From the NCBI GenBank assembly GCA_022837485.1, contig JALHHH010000004.1:47714-111713 (forward strand): a DNA stretch of 64,000 nt, read 5' to 3'. The first letter of the stretch is position 1. Every line of letters begins with the position of its first letter. Positions 8,803-16,755 of this stretch are shown here, piece after piece. The notes below the pieces were generated by a model. The model worked only from the letters and a program-made list of their open reading frames with translations, ran no database searches and was not told the origin of the DNA. The DNA comes from Bacteroidales bacterium (lineage in GTDB: Bacteria; Bacteroidota; Bacteroidia; Bacteroidales; Lentimicrobiaceae). A program made the position numbers and the translations under genes.

Positions 8803-9933
8803 CTATCTGGAGTATTCCGTAACGTTTACATTTTCTCTTTCGAGGAGCTCACGTGAATCACCAGCAAAGAGCCTGAGCTTTTCAAGAACGAGAGGCTCCA
8901 GGGTGGTGTCGTTCTCAAATTTCGTCACCGGCACAATATAGTATTGTTTTTTGTTTTCTTCGACCGGGGTGTGCACCCATGTAAGGTGATAGGCAGGATT
9001 TTCGACAGTTCTTTTGTTCCATGTTTTTGAAAGGGTAAAGCTGATCATGGCTCCTCCGTCGCGGTATCGGTCGCGCTGATTCGATACGTAGTTACCGAGT
9101 GAGTAGGCAAGCAGAAATCCACTGTTGTTATCAGCTTCCGGCGCATAATAATCCATTCGCTGAATTACATGGGGGTGAGATCCAATTACAACGTCGGCCC
9201 CGTACCGGCGGCAAAGTTCTGCAAGTTTTTCCTGATTATGGTCGGGTGTTCGCTGATATTCGTTGCCCCAGTGAAAAAATACAACGACGAAGTCCGTTTC
9301 ATGCATGTCGATGGCCGTCAAATCCCGAACTATCGCATTGGTATCGATAATATTAACAATAGCCGGATAGGAAAAGGGAATTCCATTTGTGCCATAGGTG
9401 TAGTTGAAGATTGCAATACGGATATCGTTTTTCGTAATGCGAAGAGGATTACGCATAAGGAAGTCTGAACTGTCGGAAAATGTGCCCGTACGCATAATTC
9501 CCAGACTGTCGAGCACCCGAGTGGTTCGGATGACTCCCTTGTCACCCCTGTCGCACGAATGGTTATTGGCCGTCGCCAGTATATCAAATCCTGCATCCCT
9601 GGCCGCTGCTGCAAGTGCGTCGGGCGCACTGAACTGAGGATAGCCGGTGTAGGGTGCTCCGGCCAGAGTAACCTCCAGATTAGCAACTGCAACATCAAAT
9701 TTCTCAATTACAGGTTTGATGTAGCTGAAGCAAAGGTCATAATTATACGATGAATCTGCCGGATTCCATGCTGCAGAAATCTGAGGAGTGTGTTGCATGA
9801 TGTCGCCGGCGAAAATAATGGTTACCGACGTTGAATCCGGCGCCATCATCGGCTCGGGAAGCGGCACTTCATCCGATTTTGAACTCAGCAAAACCGATAG
9901 TGTAAGTAAAAGGTATTTGATGTATTCGGACAT
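8803..9933 (-). CDS. CapA/PgsA-family metallophosphatase-like protein
   Basis: The protein of about 376 residues carries all hallmarks of the CapA family (calcineurin-like fold): FAGDIMQH near residue 40, NLEVTL, ATANNHSCDRG, and GSHPHVIQ. CapA is required for poly-gamma-glutamate capsule production in Bacillus; in Bacteroidota such genes are often single and their substrate is unknown. A hydrophobic stretch at residues 3-17 (IKYLLLTLSVLLSS) is a likely signal or anchor. Two in-frame ATGs exist (9937-9939 and 9931-9933); the second is chosen because the promoter box at 9947-9954 places the transcript start at about 9940. No capBC partners are nearby, so a capsule role is not supported by context. 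Confidence 0.85.
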   Translation of the reverse strand: MSEYIKYLLLTLSVLLSSKSDEVPLPEPMMAPDSTSVTIIFAGDIMQHTPQISAAWNPADSSYNYDLCFSYIKPVIEKFDVAVANLEVTLAGAPYTGYPQFSAPDALAAAARDAGFDILATANNHSCDRGDKGVIRTTRVLDSLGIMRTGTFSDSSDFLMRNPLRITKNDIRIAIFNYTYGTNGIPFSYPAIVNIIDTNAIVRDLTAIDMHETDFVVVFFHWGNEYQRTPDHNQEKLAELCRRYGADVVIGSHPHVIQRMDYYAPEADNNSGFLLAYSLGNYVSNQRDRYRDGGAMISFTLSKTWNKRTVENPAYHLTWVHTPVEENKKQYYIVPVTKFENDTTLEPLVLEKLRLFAGDSRELLERENVNVTEYSR

Positions 9934-9946
9934 AATCATGATACGG

Positions 9947-9954
9947 CAAATTTA
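9947..9954 (-). promoter_or_regulatory. Candidate promoter -7 box of the capA-like gene
   Basis: On the minus strand this reads TAAATTTG, matching TAnnTTTG, only 7-13 bases from the two possible ATGs. The transcript would have a very short leader or none. Confidence 0.5.
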
Positions 9955-10020
9955 ATGAAGAGATATATTCCGCACATTTTAAAGATTGCAAAACTATAAT
10001 CGGCAAATCGGAGATTGATG

Positions 10021-11592
10021 CTACCACACGTACTCCAGCCCGATCCGGCCCCAGAAATGATTTTTCCCTGTTTTAAATTCCGGACTCAGGTAGTGTTGCG
10101 ACAGGTCGATTCCAAACTTCCTGTAACGAACGAACATGCCCAAATGTATGGCTGCAACCATTCGCTCAATTTCTTCCGGTTTTAGGGTATAGATGTTATT
10201 TGTATTGAATAAACCTCCCTGGAGTGTGGCATTGTATCCGACAAAACGGAATCCGATGCCTCCTTTGAAGCCGTATTGCCATCTGCCAAACGCAGGGAGA
10301 AGTTCGGAATAGGTTTTCGGCAGAGGTGTCAGAACCGGCGCAAAAACGCCCGTAATAAAATCAATGCCCATGCCTGCTCCGGTCTGCAGAGTTCCTGCTG
10401 CGATCGAAGCGCTGGCAAATAATTCGGCATGTGGACTCTGCATCAGCCTTTTATTGATGCTGGCCGAGTAATTAAATACTGGGTCGTTCTGTATTTGAGT
10501 CTCCCATCCAAGGGGCTCATCGTTGGTAGGAACCGTTGCATGCACCGATGACTGGAAGTATCTGCCCAGAGCGGCATCCCCGATTACGCCTATATCGATG
10601 CCGGACGTGAGCAGGGTGCCCGATACATCGTTTGCTGACGTCTGGCTGTAACGAATAAAGAGTGTTGAGGCATAGGGCCGGTCGCCGTCGAGCAAGGGAG
10701 GATTTTTGGTTGTAAAGGGAGTATACATCGCATGATTCAGACTGAGCGTGGCGTGCACAATGCTGTTGTCGCCAGCCGGAATCATCAGTCGGTTTACAGG
10801 CAGACCGACAAGCCCGGGAGCCGTAAAGTTGAGCATGATTCCATTCGTGTAGTACCGGTCTGTATTTGAAAAGATGTCGTTTTCAAATGCCAGTCCAAAA
10901 TGCCGAACGGGATTGATGTAACTTGTTACAACTCGATACTCCGAAGTTTCATCCCGGTTGAGGGGTGGCTTGCTGCCGTATGGCAGTAGCAGCCTGATGC
11001 GGGTTTCACGGATTAATGGCAGCATAGGTTCTGAATCTGAACCGGCTGAAGTAGTTCCGGTTTCATAATTTTCAGGAATTTCGTTTGATGTCCGAATGCC
11101 TGTTTTCAAACCTTTTTTTGGCTGCTTTTTTTCTTCTATAGAGAATATTTCCCTTACTTTCCGGATTGCATCATAGGGTGGAGCTAAAACGGGAGTGCCC
11201 GATCCGCTGAATATTATCACCTGCCAGGGCGTCTCTGCCCCGCTTAGATCTATATGCGTTTCAATCCCGTCAGCCGATACAAATCTGAATAGTTCCTGCT
11301 CGCTCACGGAAACCCGGATTCCGGCGTTCTTCAGAAAGCTTCTTAATTCATTGAAGTAACTGGCATTCTGATCGTATAATTCATGATACCTTTCATCTCC
11401 CATCCGTTTTTTCATACTGTCGGCCCGCACACCGCTGGGGTAGATCAGCAGTAACTGAGGACTCTTTATTTCAAGCGTTTTAACGTGAGCATGAGTTGGT
11501 GCCGGGTTCGTTTCAGAACCCGTATCGTTGTTCCGGCACGAAAACGCCAGAAAAACAATTACAGCCAGAAGAAATAAGGTAGATTGCTTCAT
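10021..11592 (-). CDS. LpxR-like outer-membrane barrel with an N-terminal lipoprotein domain
   Basis: The 523-residue protein starts with a signal peptide and lipobox (FLAFSC, Cys19). Residues 20-150 form a small domain I do not recognise; 150-205 is a charged linker. From about residue 225 to the end it matches the LpxR (DUF2219) barrel: FGLAFENDIFSNTDRYYTNG carries the conserved Asn-Asp pair and the TDRYYTNG segment, followed by DRPYAS and a C-terminal strand ending in a aromatic residue (EYVW). LpxR in Salmonella removes the 3'-acyloxyacyl chain from lipid A in a calcium-dependent reaction. A lipid-modified N-terminus on a barrel is unusual. Near-consensus promoter TACCTTTA lies at 11626-11633 on this strand. 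Activity on lipid A is inferred. Confidence 0.8.
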   Translation of the reverse strand: MKQSTLFLLAVIVFLAFSCRNNDTGSETNPAPTHAHVKTLEIKSPQLLLIYPSGVRADSMKKRMGDERYHELYDQNASYFNELRSFLKNAGIRVSVSEQELFRFVSADGIETHIDLSGAETPWQVIIFSGSGTPVLAPPYDAIRKVREIFSIEEKKQPKKGLKTGIRTSNEIPENYETGTTSAGSDSEPMLPLIRETRIRLLLPYGSKPPLNRDETSEYRVVTSYINPVRHFGLAFENDIFSNTDRYYTNGIMLNFTAPGLVGLPVNRLMIPAGDNSIVHATLSLNHAMYTPFTTKNPPLLDGDRPYASTLFIRYSQTSANDVSGTLLTSGIDIGVIGDAALGRYFQSSVHATVPTNDEPLGWETQIQNDPVFNYSASINKRLMQSPHAELFASASIAAGTLQTGAGMGIDFITGVFAPVLTPLPKTYSELLPAFGRWQYGFKGGIGFRFVGYNATLQGGLFNTNNIYTLKPEEIERMVAAIHLGMFVRYRKFGIDLSQHYLSPEFKTGKNHFWGRIGLEYVW

Positions 11593-11817
11593 GCATCCGG
11601 ATTCCGCTGTATGGGAAATCTGCTGTAAAGGTAATGAAAATCCTTCAATTGCCTGCTTTCCATACGACTACGAATACCGATAATGTACTTGTCTGGAGGT
11701 GTTGATTTAGAAACTGGAAGCAATAAAGTGCATTAATGAACAAACCGCGCTCAGGAAAGTTGCGTCCGGCTGTTGCCGAAACATACCGGAATTTAGGTTT
11801 GATTTGCTTAACCAGGT

Positions 11818-12495
11818 TTAGTTATACAAAACTATCCGCCAGTCGCCGGCTTCATAAATTTCAACTTCAAACCGCACATCGAAAGTGGCTGTTTTCAATT
11901 TGTTCATGGTTGTGTACCTGACGCTTACGGTAAGCGGAAATGTGACGCCCTCAAAGCCGGTAAGAGGTCCGAGCGAAGTTTCGTAGCCGCTGCTGCAGGC
12001 AAGCATCAGATTGGTTATGGTTCCATTCGGAAGGCCATTCTGCAGAAAGCTCAAAAGTACCCGATTGGTATTCATATTCTCTTTGCGGATGGTATATCGC
12101 TCTACATTGTTATTCTGGGTTATCCTGGGTTTCGGAATTACCGGGCCGGTATATTGGTCTTCATTCCACAGACCGTGCATAACAGTATCCTGTCCCTGGG
12201 AAAACCAGGTATAGGTTCCTATGCCGTGGCGCATACCGTTTTTCCAGCTTCCATCGTAAATTTCTCCGGTCTCCCAGGTGTAGATTCCTTTTCCGTCAGG
12301 AAGACCTTTTTTGAACTGACCGGTATAATGATCGGTTCCTTTGGCCGTGCCCCTGCCATCTGCAAGACCTTTTTTACAGCCTCCTGTGTATTCGCCTGAC
12401 AGTGCAGGCAACAGAACTTTGCAATTGTCCTGAGCTGTCACTGTTTGACTCAGAAACACAATTAAAACTAAAACCAGGTACGATTTTTTTTTCAT
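11818..12495 (-). CDS. Secreted MORN-repeat protein
   Basis: The start chosen is the ATG preceding KKKSYLVLVLIVFLSQTVTAQ, a clear signal peptide (cleavage after TAQ, residue about 23); an upstream in-frame ATG would bury it. Of 225 residues, 40-105 contain three MORN-type repeats (YTGGCKKGLADGRG, YTGQFKKGLPDGKG, YDGSWKNGMRHGIGTYTW). The remaining 100 residues are not recognised but look like a beta-rich domain. MORN repeats often mediate protein or membrane contact; no function can be assigned here. It stands alone on the minus strand between the LpxR-like gene and the thiolase operon. Confidence 0.75.
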   Translation of the reverse strand: MKKKSYLVLVLIVFLSQTVTAQDNCKVLLPALSGEYTGGCKKGLADGRGTAKGTDHYTGQFKKGLPDGKGIYTWETGEIYDGSWKNGMRHGIGTYTWFSQGQDTVMHGLWNEDQYTGPVIPKPRITQNNNVERYTIRKENMNTNRVLLSFLQNGLPNGTITNLMLACSSGYETSLGPLTGFEGVTFPLTVSVRYTTMNKLKTATFDVRFEVEIYEAGDWRIVLYN

Positions 12496-12705
12496 GCTAA
12501 CAGAGTTTATACATTGTAAGACACCCTTAAAGCTACTATAATTTTTTAGGTATGGAATCGTTTTTGCTGAAATATAATATAAATGTGTTCCAATTTTTAC
12601 CGGTTGTGGTTGCAAATTCTCCCGTATTGACTTAACTGATAGTGTTTTCCTAAGAGGCTGCATCAGATTTTTTCTTTGTTATCCGAACAGGAGATTGCCA
12701 TAATA

Positions 12706-12745
12706 ACAGGTAAAGGCCGGGGTGTATATCCCGGCCTTTACCTGT
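12706..12745. terminator. Perfect 16-bp hairpin after the thiolase operon
   Basis: ACAGGTAAAGGCCGGG and its exact reverse complement are separated by 8 bases, 34 bases beyond the thiolase stop. The stem is strong, but neither strand has a long U-run after it (minus continues TATTATGG). It may act as a terminator or a 3' mRNA-stabilising stem. Confidence 0.65.
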
Positions 12746-12779
12746 AGTGAGGTTTCCCAGACCTTATTCTTAAAAGTGA

Positions 12780-13985
12780 TTACACCCTTTCAATGGCCAT
12801 TGCAATTCCCTGTCCAACGCCGATGCACATGGTGCAAAGGGCTTTATTCAGGTTGTTGCGCCTCAGCTGATGAACGGCAGTAGTGATAAGGCGTGCGCCG
12901 CTCATTCCAAGGGGATGGCCTATAGCGATGGCTCCTCCAAGGGGGTTGATTCTTGGATCATCGTCGGCCAACCCAAGTTCGCGGATGCATGCCAGCGATT
13001 GTGCAGCAAATGCCTCGTTTAGCTCGATCACATCAAAATCTTCAAGACGAAGTCCGGTCATTTTCAGCAGTTTATTTGTTGCCGGTACCGGGCCTATTCC
13101 CATAATGCGTGGAGGGACACCCGCGCTCTGCATGCCAAGTATCCTGGCCAGAGGTGTAAGTTTGAATTGTTTAACAGCTTCTTCCGAAGCGATGATAAGA
13201 GCGGCAGCACCATCGTTTACGCCCGAAGCATTGCCGGCAGTAACGGTTCCGCCCGGGCGCGAGATGACTTTCAGCGTTGCCAGTTTATCGGTAGGTGTAA
13301 GACGCGGGTGCTCATCGGTATCAAAGATTCGGGGCTCTGCTCTGGGAACGGGAATGGGAACCGGTATAATTTCGTCCCTGAAAAGGCCATCCTTTATTGC
13401 CTGCGCGGCTTTTTGCTGGCTCCTGAATGCGAAAAGATCCTGGTCTTCGCGACGGATGTTAAAGACTTCGGCCAGATTTTCCGCGGTTTCAATCATAGAG
13501 TCGGTTCCATAGATTTTATGCATTTTTTTGTTGATAAACCTCCAGCCTATGGTAGTGTCGTAAAGTTCGCCCTGACGCGAGAATGCTTCCCCGGCTTTTC
13601 CCATAACAAAGGGAGCCCTGGTCATGCTTTCAACGCCTCCGGCGAGGATTATTTCTGCTTCTCCGGCCCGGATGGCACGGGCTGCAGCTCCGGCAGCCTC
13701 CATTCCCGAACCGCACAGGCGGTTTACGGTTACACCGGAAACTTCTACCGGCAAACCGGCCAGTAACAGCGCCATACGCGCTACATTTCGGTTATCTTCA
13801 CCGGCCTGATTGGCACAGCCCATAATAACATCATCGATGGCGGCAGGATCCAGACCCGGGTTTCTCTTCAGGAGGTTTTCGAGAGGAATAGCCGCCAGAT
13901 CGTCGGCCCGAACAGTCGACAGTGAACCTCCGTATTTTCCAACCGGGGTTCTTATGGCATCACAAATAAATACTTCCTTTTGCAT
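12780..13985 (-). CDS. Acetyl-CoA acyltransferase (thiolase), PcaF-like
   Basis: The 401-residue enzyme has the full thiolase set: nucleophile Cys91 in NRLCGSGM, His357 in GHPLGMSGAR and Cys387 in CIGVGQG, with the usual length of a degradative thiolase (about 400). The C-GSGMEA and DDVIMGCANQAGEDNRNVARM segments resemble PcaF-type 3-oxoadipyl-CoA thiolase, which splits 3-oxoadipyl-CoA with CoA into succinyl-CoA and acetyl-CoA. It is the last gene of a five-gene minus-strand operon, 29 bases after the aminotransferase, and would cleave the beta-ketoacyl-CoA made by the upstream enzymes. Exact acyl chain is inferred from context; a general acetyl-CoA acetyltransferase role is the alternative. 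Confidence 0.9.
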   Translation of the reverse strand: MQKEVFICDAIRTPVGKYGGSLSTVRADDLAAIPLENLLKRNPGLDPAAIDDVIMGCANQAGEDNRNVARMALLLAGLPVEVSGVTVNRLCGSGMEAAGAAARAIRAGEAEIILAGGVESMTRAPFVMGKAGEAFSRQGELYDTTIGWRFINKKMHKIYGTDSMIETAENLAEVFNIRREDQDLFAFRSQQKAAQAIKDGLFRDEIIPVPIPVPRAEPRIFDTDEHPRLTPTDKLATLKVISRPGGTVTAGNASGVNDGAAALIIASEEAVKQFKLTPLARILGMQSAGVPPRIMGIGPVPATNKLLKMTGLRLEDFDVIELNEAFAAQSLACIRELGLADDDPRINPLGGAIAIGHPLGMSGARLITTAVHQLRRNNLNKALCTMCIGVGQGIAMAIERV

Positions 13986-14014
13986 GATTATCGTTTTTGG
14001 AAGGCCTGAAATAC

Positions 14015-15358
14015 TCAGGCATTCAGGAATGGTTTAATGTGCCTGAAGCTGTTCAGCATTGCTTCACTCAATATGTCAATCTCCTTTTGAGTAATCACCG
14101 TGCTGAGTACACACGAACAGGAATTGATCATGATTATTTTTTCCTCATACATCTTGTCAAGGAACAGGGTCATGATTTTCTTCATTGCAGCATCTTCATA
14201 GCTTTCTCTGAAGGTGGTAGGGGCGACGTCACGGAAGTGTACCTTAAACATTGACCCCTTTCCGGTAATGCTGAGCGGAATGCCCGCAAGTTTTCCGGCT
14301 TCCTTGATTTGCCTGATTGCGATGGCTGAATTGCTGTTCAGGTTCGCCACCGCATCGCGATCAAGCATTTCCATTGCAATTTTGCCGGCAGTCATCGATA
14401 CGGGATTGGCTGAGAAAGTTCCTGATAGCGGGAATCGGAAGTCGCTGCCGCCCGGATCCAGAATGTTCATGATCTCTTCCCTTCCGGCAAATGCTCCTAT
14501 TGGGAATCCGCCACCGATGATCTTTCCGAGGGATGTGAGATCGGGTTTTACGTTATAACCCGACTGTGCACCTTCGTAATCAACCCTGAAGCAGATCACT
14601 TCATCGAAACATAAGAGGGCTTTGTTCTGCCTTGTCCAGTGATAGAGTGCTTCCACAAATTCCGGAGTGGCCTGTACCATACCGATGCGGTGAGGAACAG
14701 GGTCGATGATGACGCAGGCAATTTCACCGGCATGGCGGTTCAGGATGTTGATGGTACGCTCTATGTCGTTAAACGGATATACTACTACATTGTCGAGTAC
14801 ACCCTGTGGAGTCCCCGGAACATGCGCAACGCTGTTGGGACTGCCTATGTCGCCCCAGTTTGAAGGATTTGCACTCTGGCTTACCTCTGCGGCATCGAAA
14901 CTGCCATGATATCCTCCTTCAGCCTTGGCGATTTTCGGTTTTCCGGTAAAGGCTCTGGCCGTTTTTATCATGCCCATCACCGCTTCCGTACCTGAATTGA
15001 CGAATCGGATTTTGTCGAATCCCGGAACCCTGTTGCACATGAGTTCGGCATGTTCAATCTCGACTTCGGTACCAATGGTGAAAGCTGTTCCTCTGCTTAT
15101 CTGACGTGTAACTGCCTCAACGATACGCGGATGAGCATGGCCGTGAATCAGCGAGGCAATGTTGTTGGCAAAATCAACCCGCTTTACACCGTTAACGTCG
15201 GTTACGTAACAGCCCGATGCTTCTGAAACGTAAAAAGGGTGCGGTTTCCTGTAAACTACGTTCCGGCTTATTCCGCCCGGCAGTACTTCGCAGGCTTTGC
15301 GGTACAACTGTTCTTCCATTTTGCCATTAACAGGCATTGATTCTTCCTGAGATGTCAT
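14015..15358 (-). CDS. Class III PLP aminotransferase, probable beta-amino acid aminotransferase
   Basis: The 447-residue protein is a fold-type I class III aminotransferase related to glutamate-1-semialdehyde aminomutase: VNSGTEAV near 120, GGYHGSFD near 148, Asp252 in FDEV and the PLP lysine Lys279 in SLGKIIGGG. It is not HemL of the heme pathway by context. Characterised beta-amino acid aminotransferases (beta-phenylalanine type, from Mesorhizobium and Variovorax) belong to this same branch. Sitting between a CoA transferase and a thiolase, and downstream of an amino acid 2,3-aminomutase, it most likely turns a beta-amino acid into a beta-keto acid using an alpha-keto acid acceptor. Start at 15358; an ATG seven codons later is also possible. 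Confidence 0.8.
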   Translation of the reverse strand: MTSQEESMPVNGKMEEQLYRKACEVLPGGISRNVVYRKPHPFYVSEASGCYVTDVNGVKRVDFANNIASLIHGHAHPRIVEAVTRQISRGTAFTIGTEVEIEHAELMCNRVPGFDKIRFVNSGTEAVMGMIKTARAFTGKPKIAKAEGGYHGSFDAAEVSQSANPSNWGDIGSPNSVAHVPGTPQGVLDNVVVYPFNDIERTINILNRHAGEIACVIIDPVPHRIGMVQATPEFVEALYHWTRQNKALLCFDEVICFRVDYEGAQSGYNVKPDLTSLGKIIGGGFPIGAFAGREEIMNILDPGGSDFRFPLSGTFSANPVSMTAGKIAMEMLDRDAVANLNSNSAIAIRQIKEAGKLAGIPLSITGKGSMFKVHFRDVAPTTFRESYEDAAMKKIMTLFLDKMYEEKIIMINSCSCVLSTVITQKEIDILSEAMLNSFRHIKPFLNA

Positions 15359-15377
15359 GATGTGATTGATTGACGGT

Positions 15378-16037
15378 TTACGATTCGTAAAGTTTTAATT
15401 CGGCACCGGTACAGCTTTTTAAAAATTCAAAGTCGATGCCGGGGGCCATTTCGCGTACAAAAAGGCCTTCTTTTTTTACGTCAATTACGGCGTAATCGGT
15501 ATATATATGGCTTACTACGCCTTTCCCCGTGAGCGGATAGGTGCAGGATTCCACAATTTTAGGTTCTCCGGACTTGGTAGTATGCTGGGTAAAGACGATA
15601 ATCGTTTTTACACCCTGCACCAGATCCATTGCACCGCCGACAGCGGGAATGGCATCGGGTTCTCCGGTCGACCAGTTGGCCAGGTCTCCTTCACGCGAAA
15701 CCTGGAAAGCTCCCAGTACACAGATATCGATGTGTCCGCCGCGAACCATGGTGAAACTGTCGGCATGGTGAAAGAAACACGCCCCCGGAATGGCAGTTAC
15801 CGGCTTTTTACCTGCGTTGATCAGTTCGTCGTCTTCCTCTTCCTTAGCTGGAGACGGGCCAACGCCGAGCAGTCCGTTTTCGGTATGAAAAATTACCTCT
15901 CTTCCCAGCGGAATGTAGTTGGCTACAAGTTCGGGAAGGCCGATGCCAAGGTTAACGTATGCTCCGTCGGGAATATCGGCAGCGATGCGGGCCGCAATCT
16001 GATCGCGGCTCCATCCTTTGTTTTCATTTATGCCCAT
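15378..16037 (-). CDS. 3-oxoacid CoA-transferase subunit B, PcaJ-like
   Basis: The 219-residue subunit carries the family I CoA-transferase catalytic glutamate (Glu53 in HTENGLLG), the LGIGLP motif, and the segments FHHADSFTMVRGGH and GDLANWSTG, which resemble PcaJ more than AtoA. Succinyl-CoA:3-ketoacid transferases move CoA to a beta-keto acid through a glutamyl-CoA thioester. The start overlaps the end of the subunit A gene by 10 bases, indicating translational coupling and equal production. Together with subunit A it would activate the beta-keto acid produced by the neighbouring aminotransferase. Confidence 0.9.
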   Translation of the reverse strand: MGINENKGWSRDQIAARIAADIPDGAYVNLGIGLPELVANYIPLGREVIFHTENGLLGVGPSPAKEEEDDELINAGKKPVTAIPGACFFHHADSFTMVRGGHIDICVLGAFQVSREGDLANWSTGEPDAIPAVGGAMDLVQGVKTIIVFTQHTTKSGEPKIVESCTYPLTGKGVVSHIYTDYAVIDVKKEGLFVREMAPGIDFEFLKSCTGAELKLYES

Positions 16038-16744
16038 GGATACCTCCTGTTTTCTTTTATCAGCTGGTTTTCGCTGAGCGGATTTGAAATTTCTACCACT
16101 TTGTTGACAAAAATGCCCGGAGTAACCACCGTTTCCGGATCAAGCATCCCAAGCTCCACAATTTGTGAGGCCTGAACGATGGAACGATTGGCGCCCATGC
16201 ACATTACCGGTCCAAAATTACGTGCGGTTTTGTTGTATAACAGGTTGCCGTAGCGATCCGAAATTTTGCATTTTACTAAAGCAAAATCGGCTTTAAGTCC
16301 AAACTCCATTACATAGGGCTTGCCGTTAAAAATCCGGATTTCCTTGTCTTCAGCCAGCGGTGTGTTTACCGATGTCGGGGTAAAGAAGGCCGGAATACCG
16401 GCTCCGCCTGCTCTGATTCGCTCGGCAAGGGTTCCCTGTGGAACCAGTTCAAGCTCTATTTCCCCGCGACGGTATAATTCCGGGAAAACAACCGAATTTG
16501 CTGTCCGCGGAAATGAGCAGATCATCTTTCTCACTTGTTTGTTTTCAATAAGGGCTGCGAGTCCGATGTGTCCGTTACCGGTGTTGTTGCTGACGATGGT
16601 AAGGTCACACGCTCCGTGGTCTATCAGGGCGTGGATGAGCTCGATCGGGCTTCCGGCTTCTCCAAAGCCACTGATCATTACCGTTGCTCCGTCGAATATT
16701 TCAGCGACGGCTTCAGCGGGAGTTCCGACAATTTTGTTGATCAT
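16028..16744 (-). CDS. 3-oxoacid CoA-transferase subunit A, PcaI-like
   Basis: The 238-residue subunit has the SGFGEAGSP nucleotide-binding segment, TIVSNNTGNG, CSFPRTANSVVF and QGTLAERIRAGGAG, all close to PcaI (3-oxoadipate CoA-transferase) and to the SCOT family in general. It forms the CoA-binding half of the enzyme with the downstream subunit B. The gene begins 11 bases after the aminomutase stop. Resemblance to PcaI rather than to acetoacetate-specific AtoD favours a dicarboxylic beta-keto acid, but this is a judgement by eye. Confidence 0.9.
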   Translation of the reverse strand: MINKIVGTPAEAVAEIFDGATVMISGFGEAGSPIELIHALIDHGACDLTIVSNNTGNGHIGLAALIENKQVRKMICSFPRTANSVVFPELYRRGEIELELVPQGTLAERIRAGGAGIPAFFTPTSVNTPLAEDKEIRIFNGKPYVMEFGLKADFALVKCKISDRYGNLLYNKTARNFGPVMCMGANRSIVQASQIVELGMLDPETVVTPGIFVNKVVEISNPLSENQLIKENRRYPWA

Positions 16745-16755
16745 AATTGCATATG

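Noticed and set aside
14015..15358. Reading the aminotransferase as HemL (glutamate-1-semialdehyde aminomutase)
   Set aside because: The PLP fold is shared, but the operon has no heme genes and contains CoA transferase, thiolase and aminomutase genes, which fit a catabolic role.
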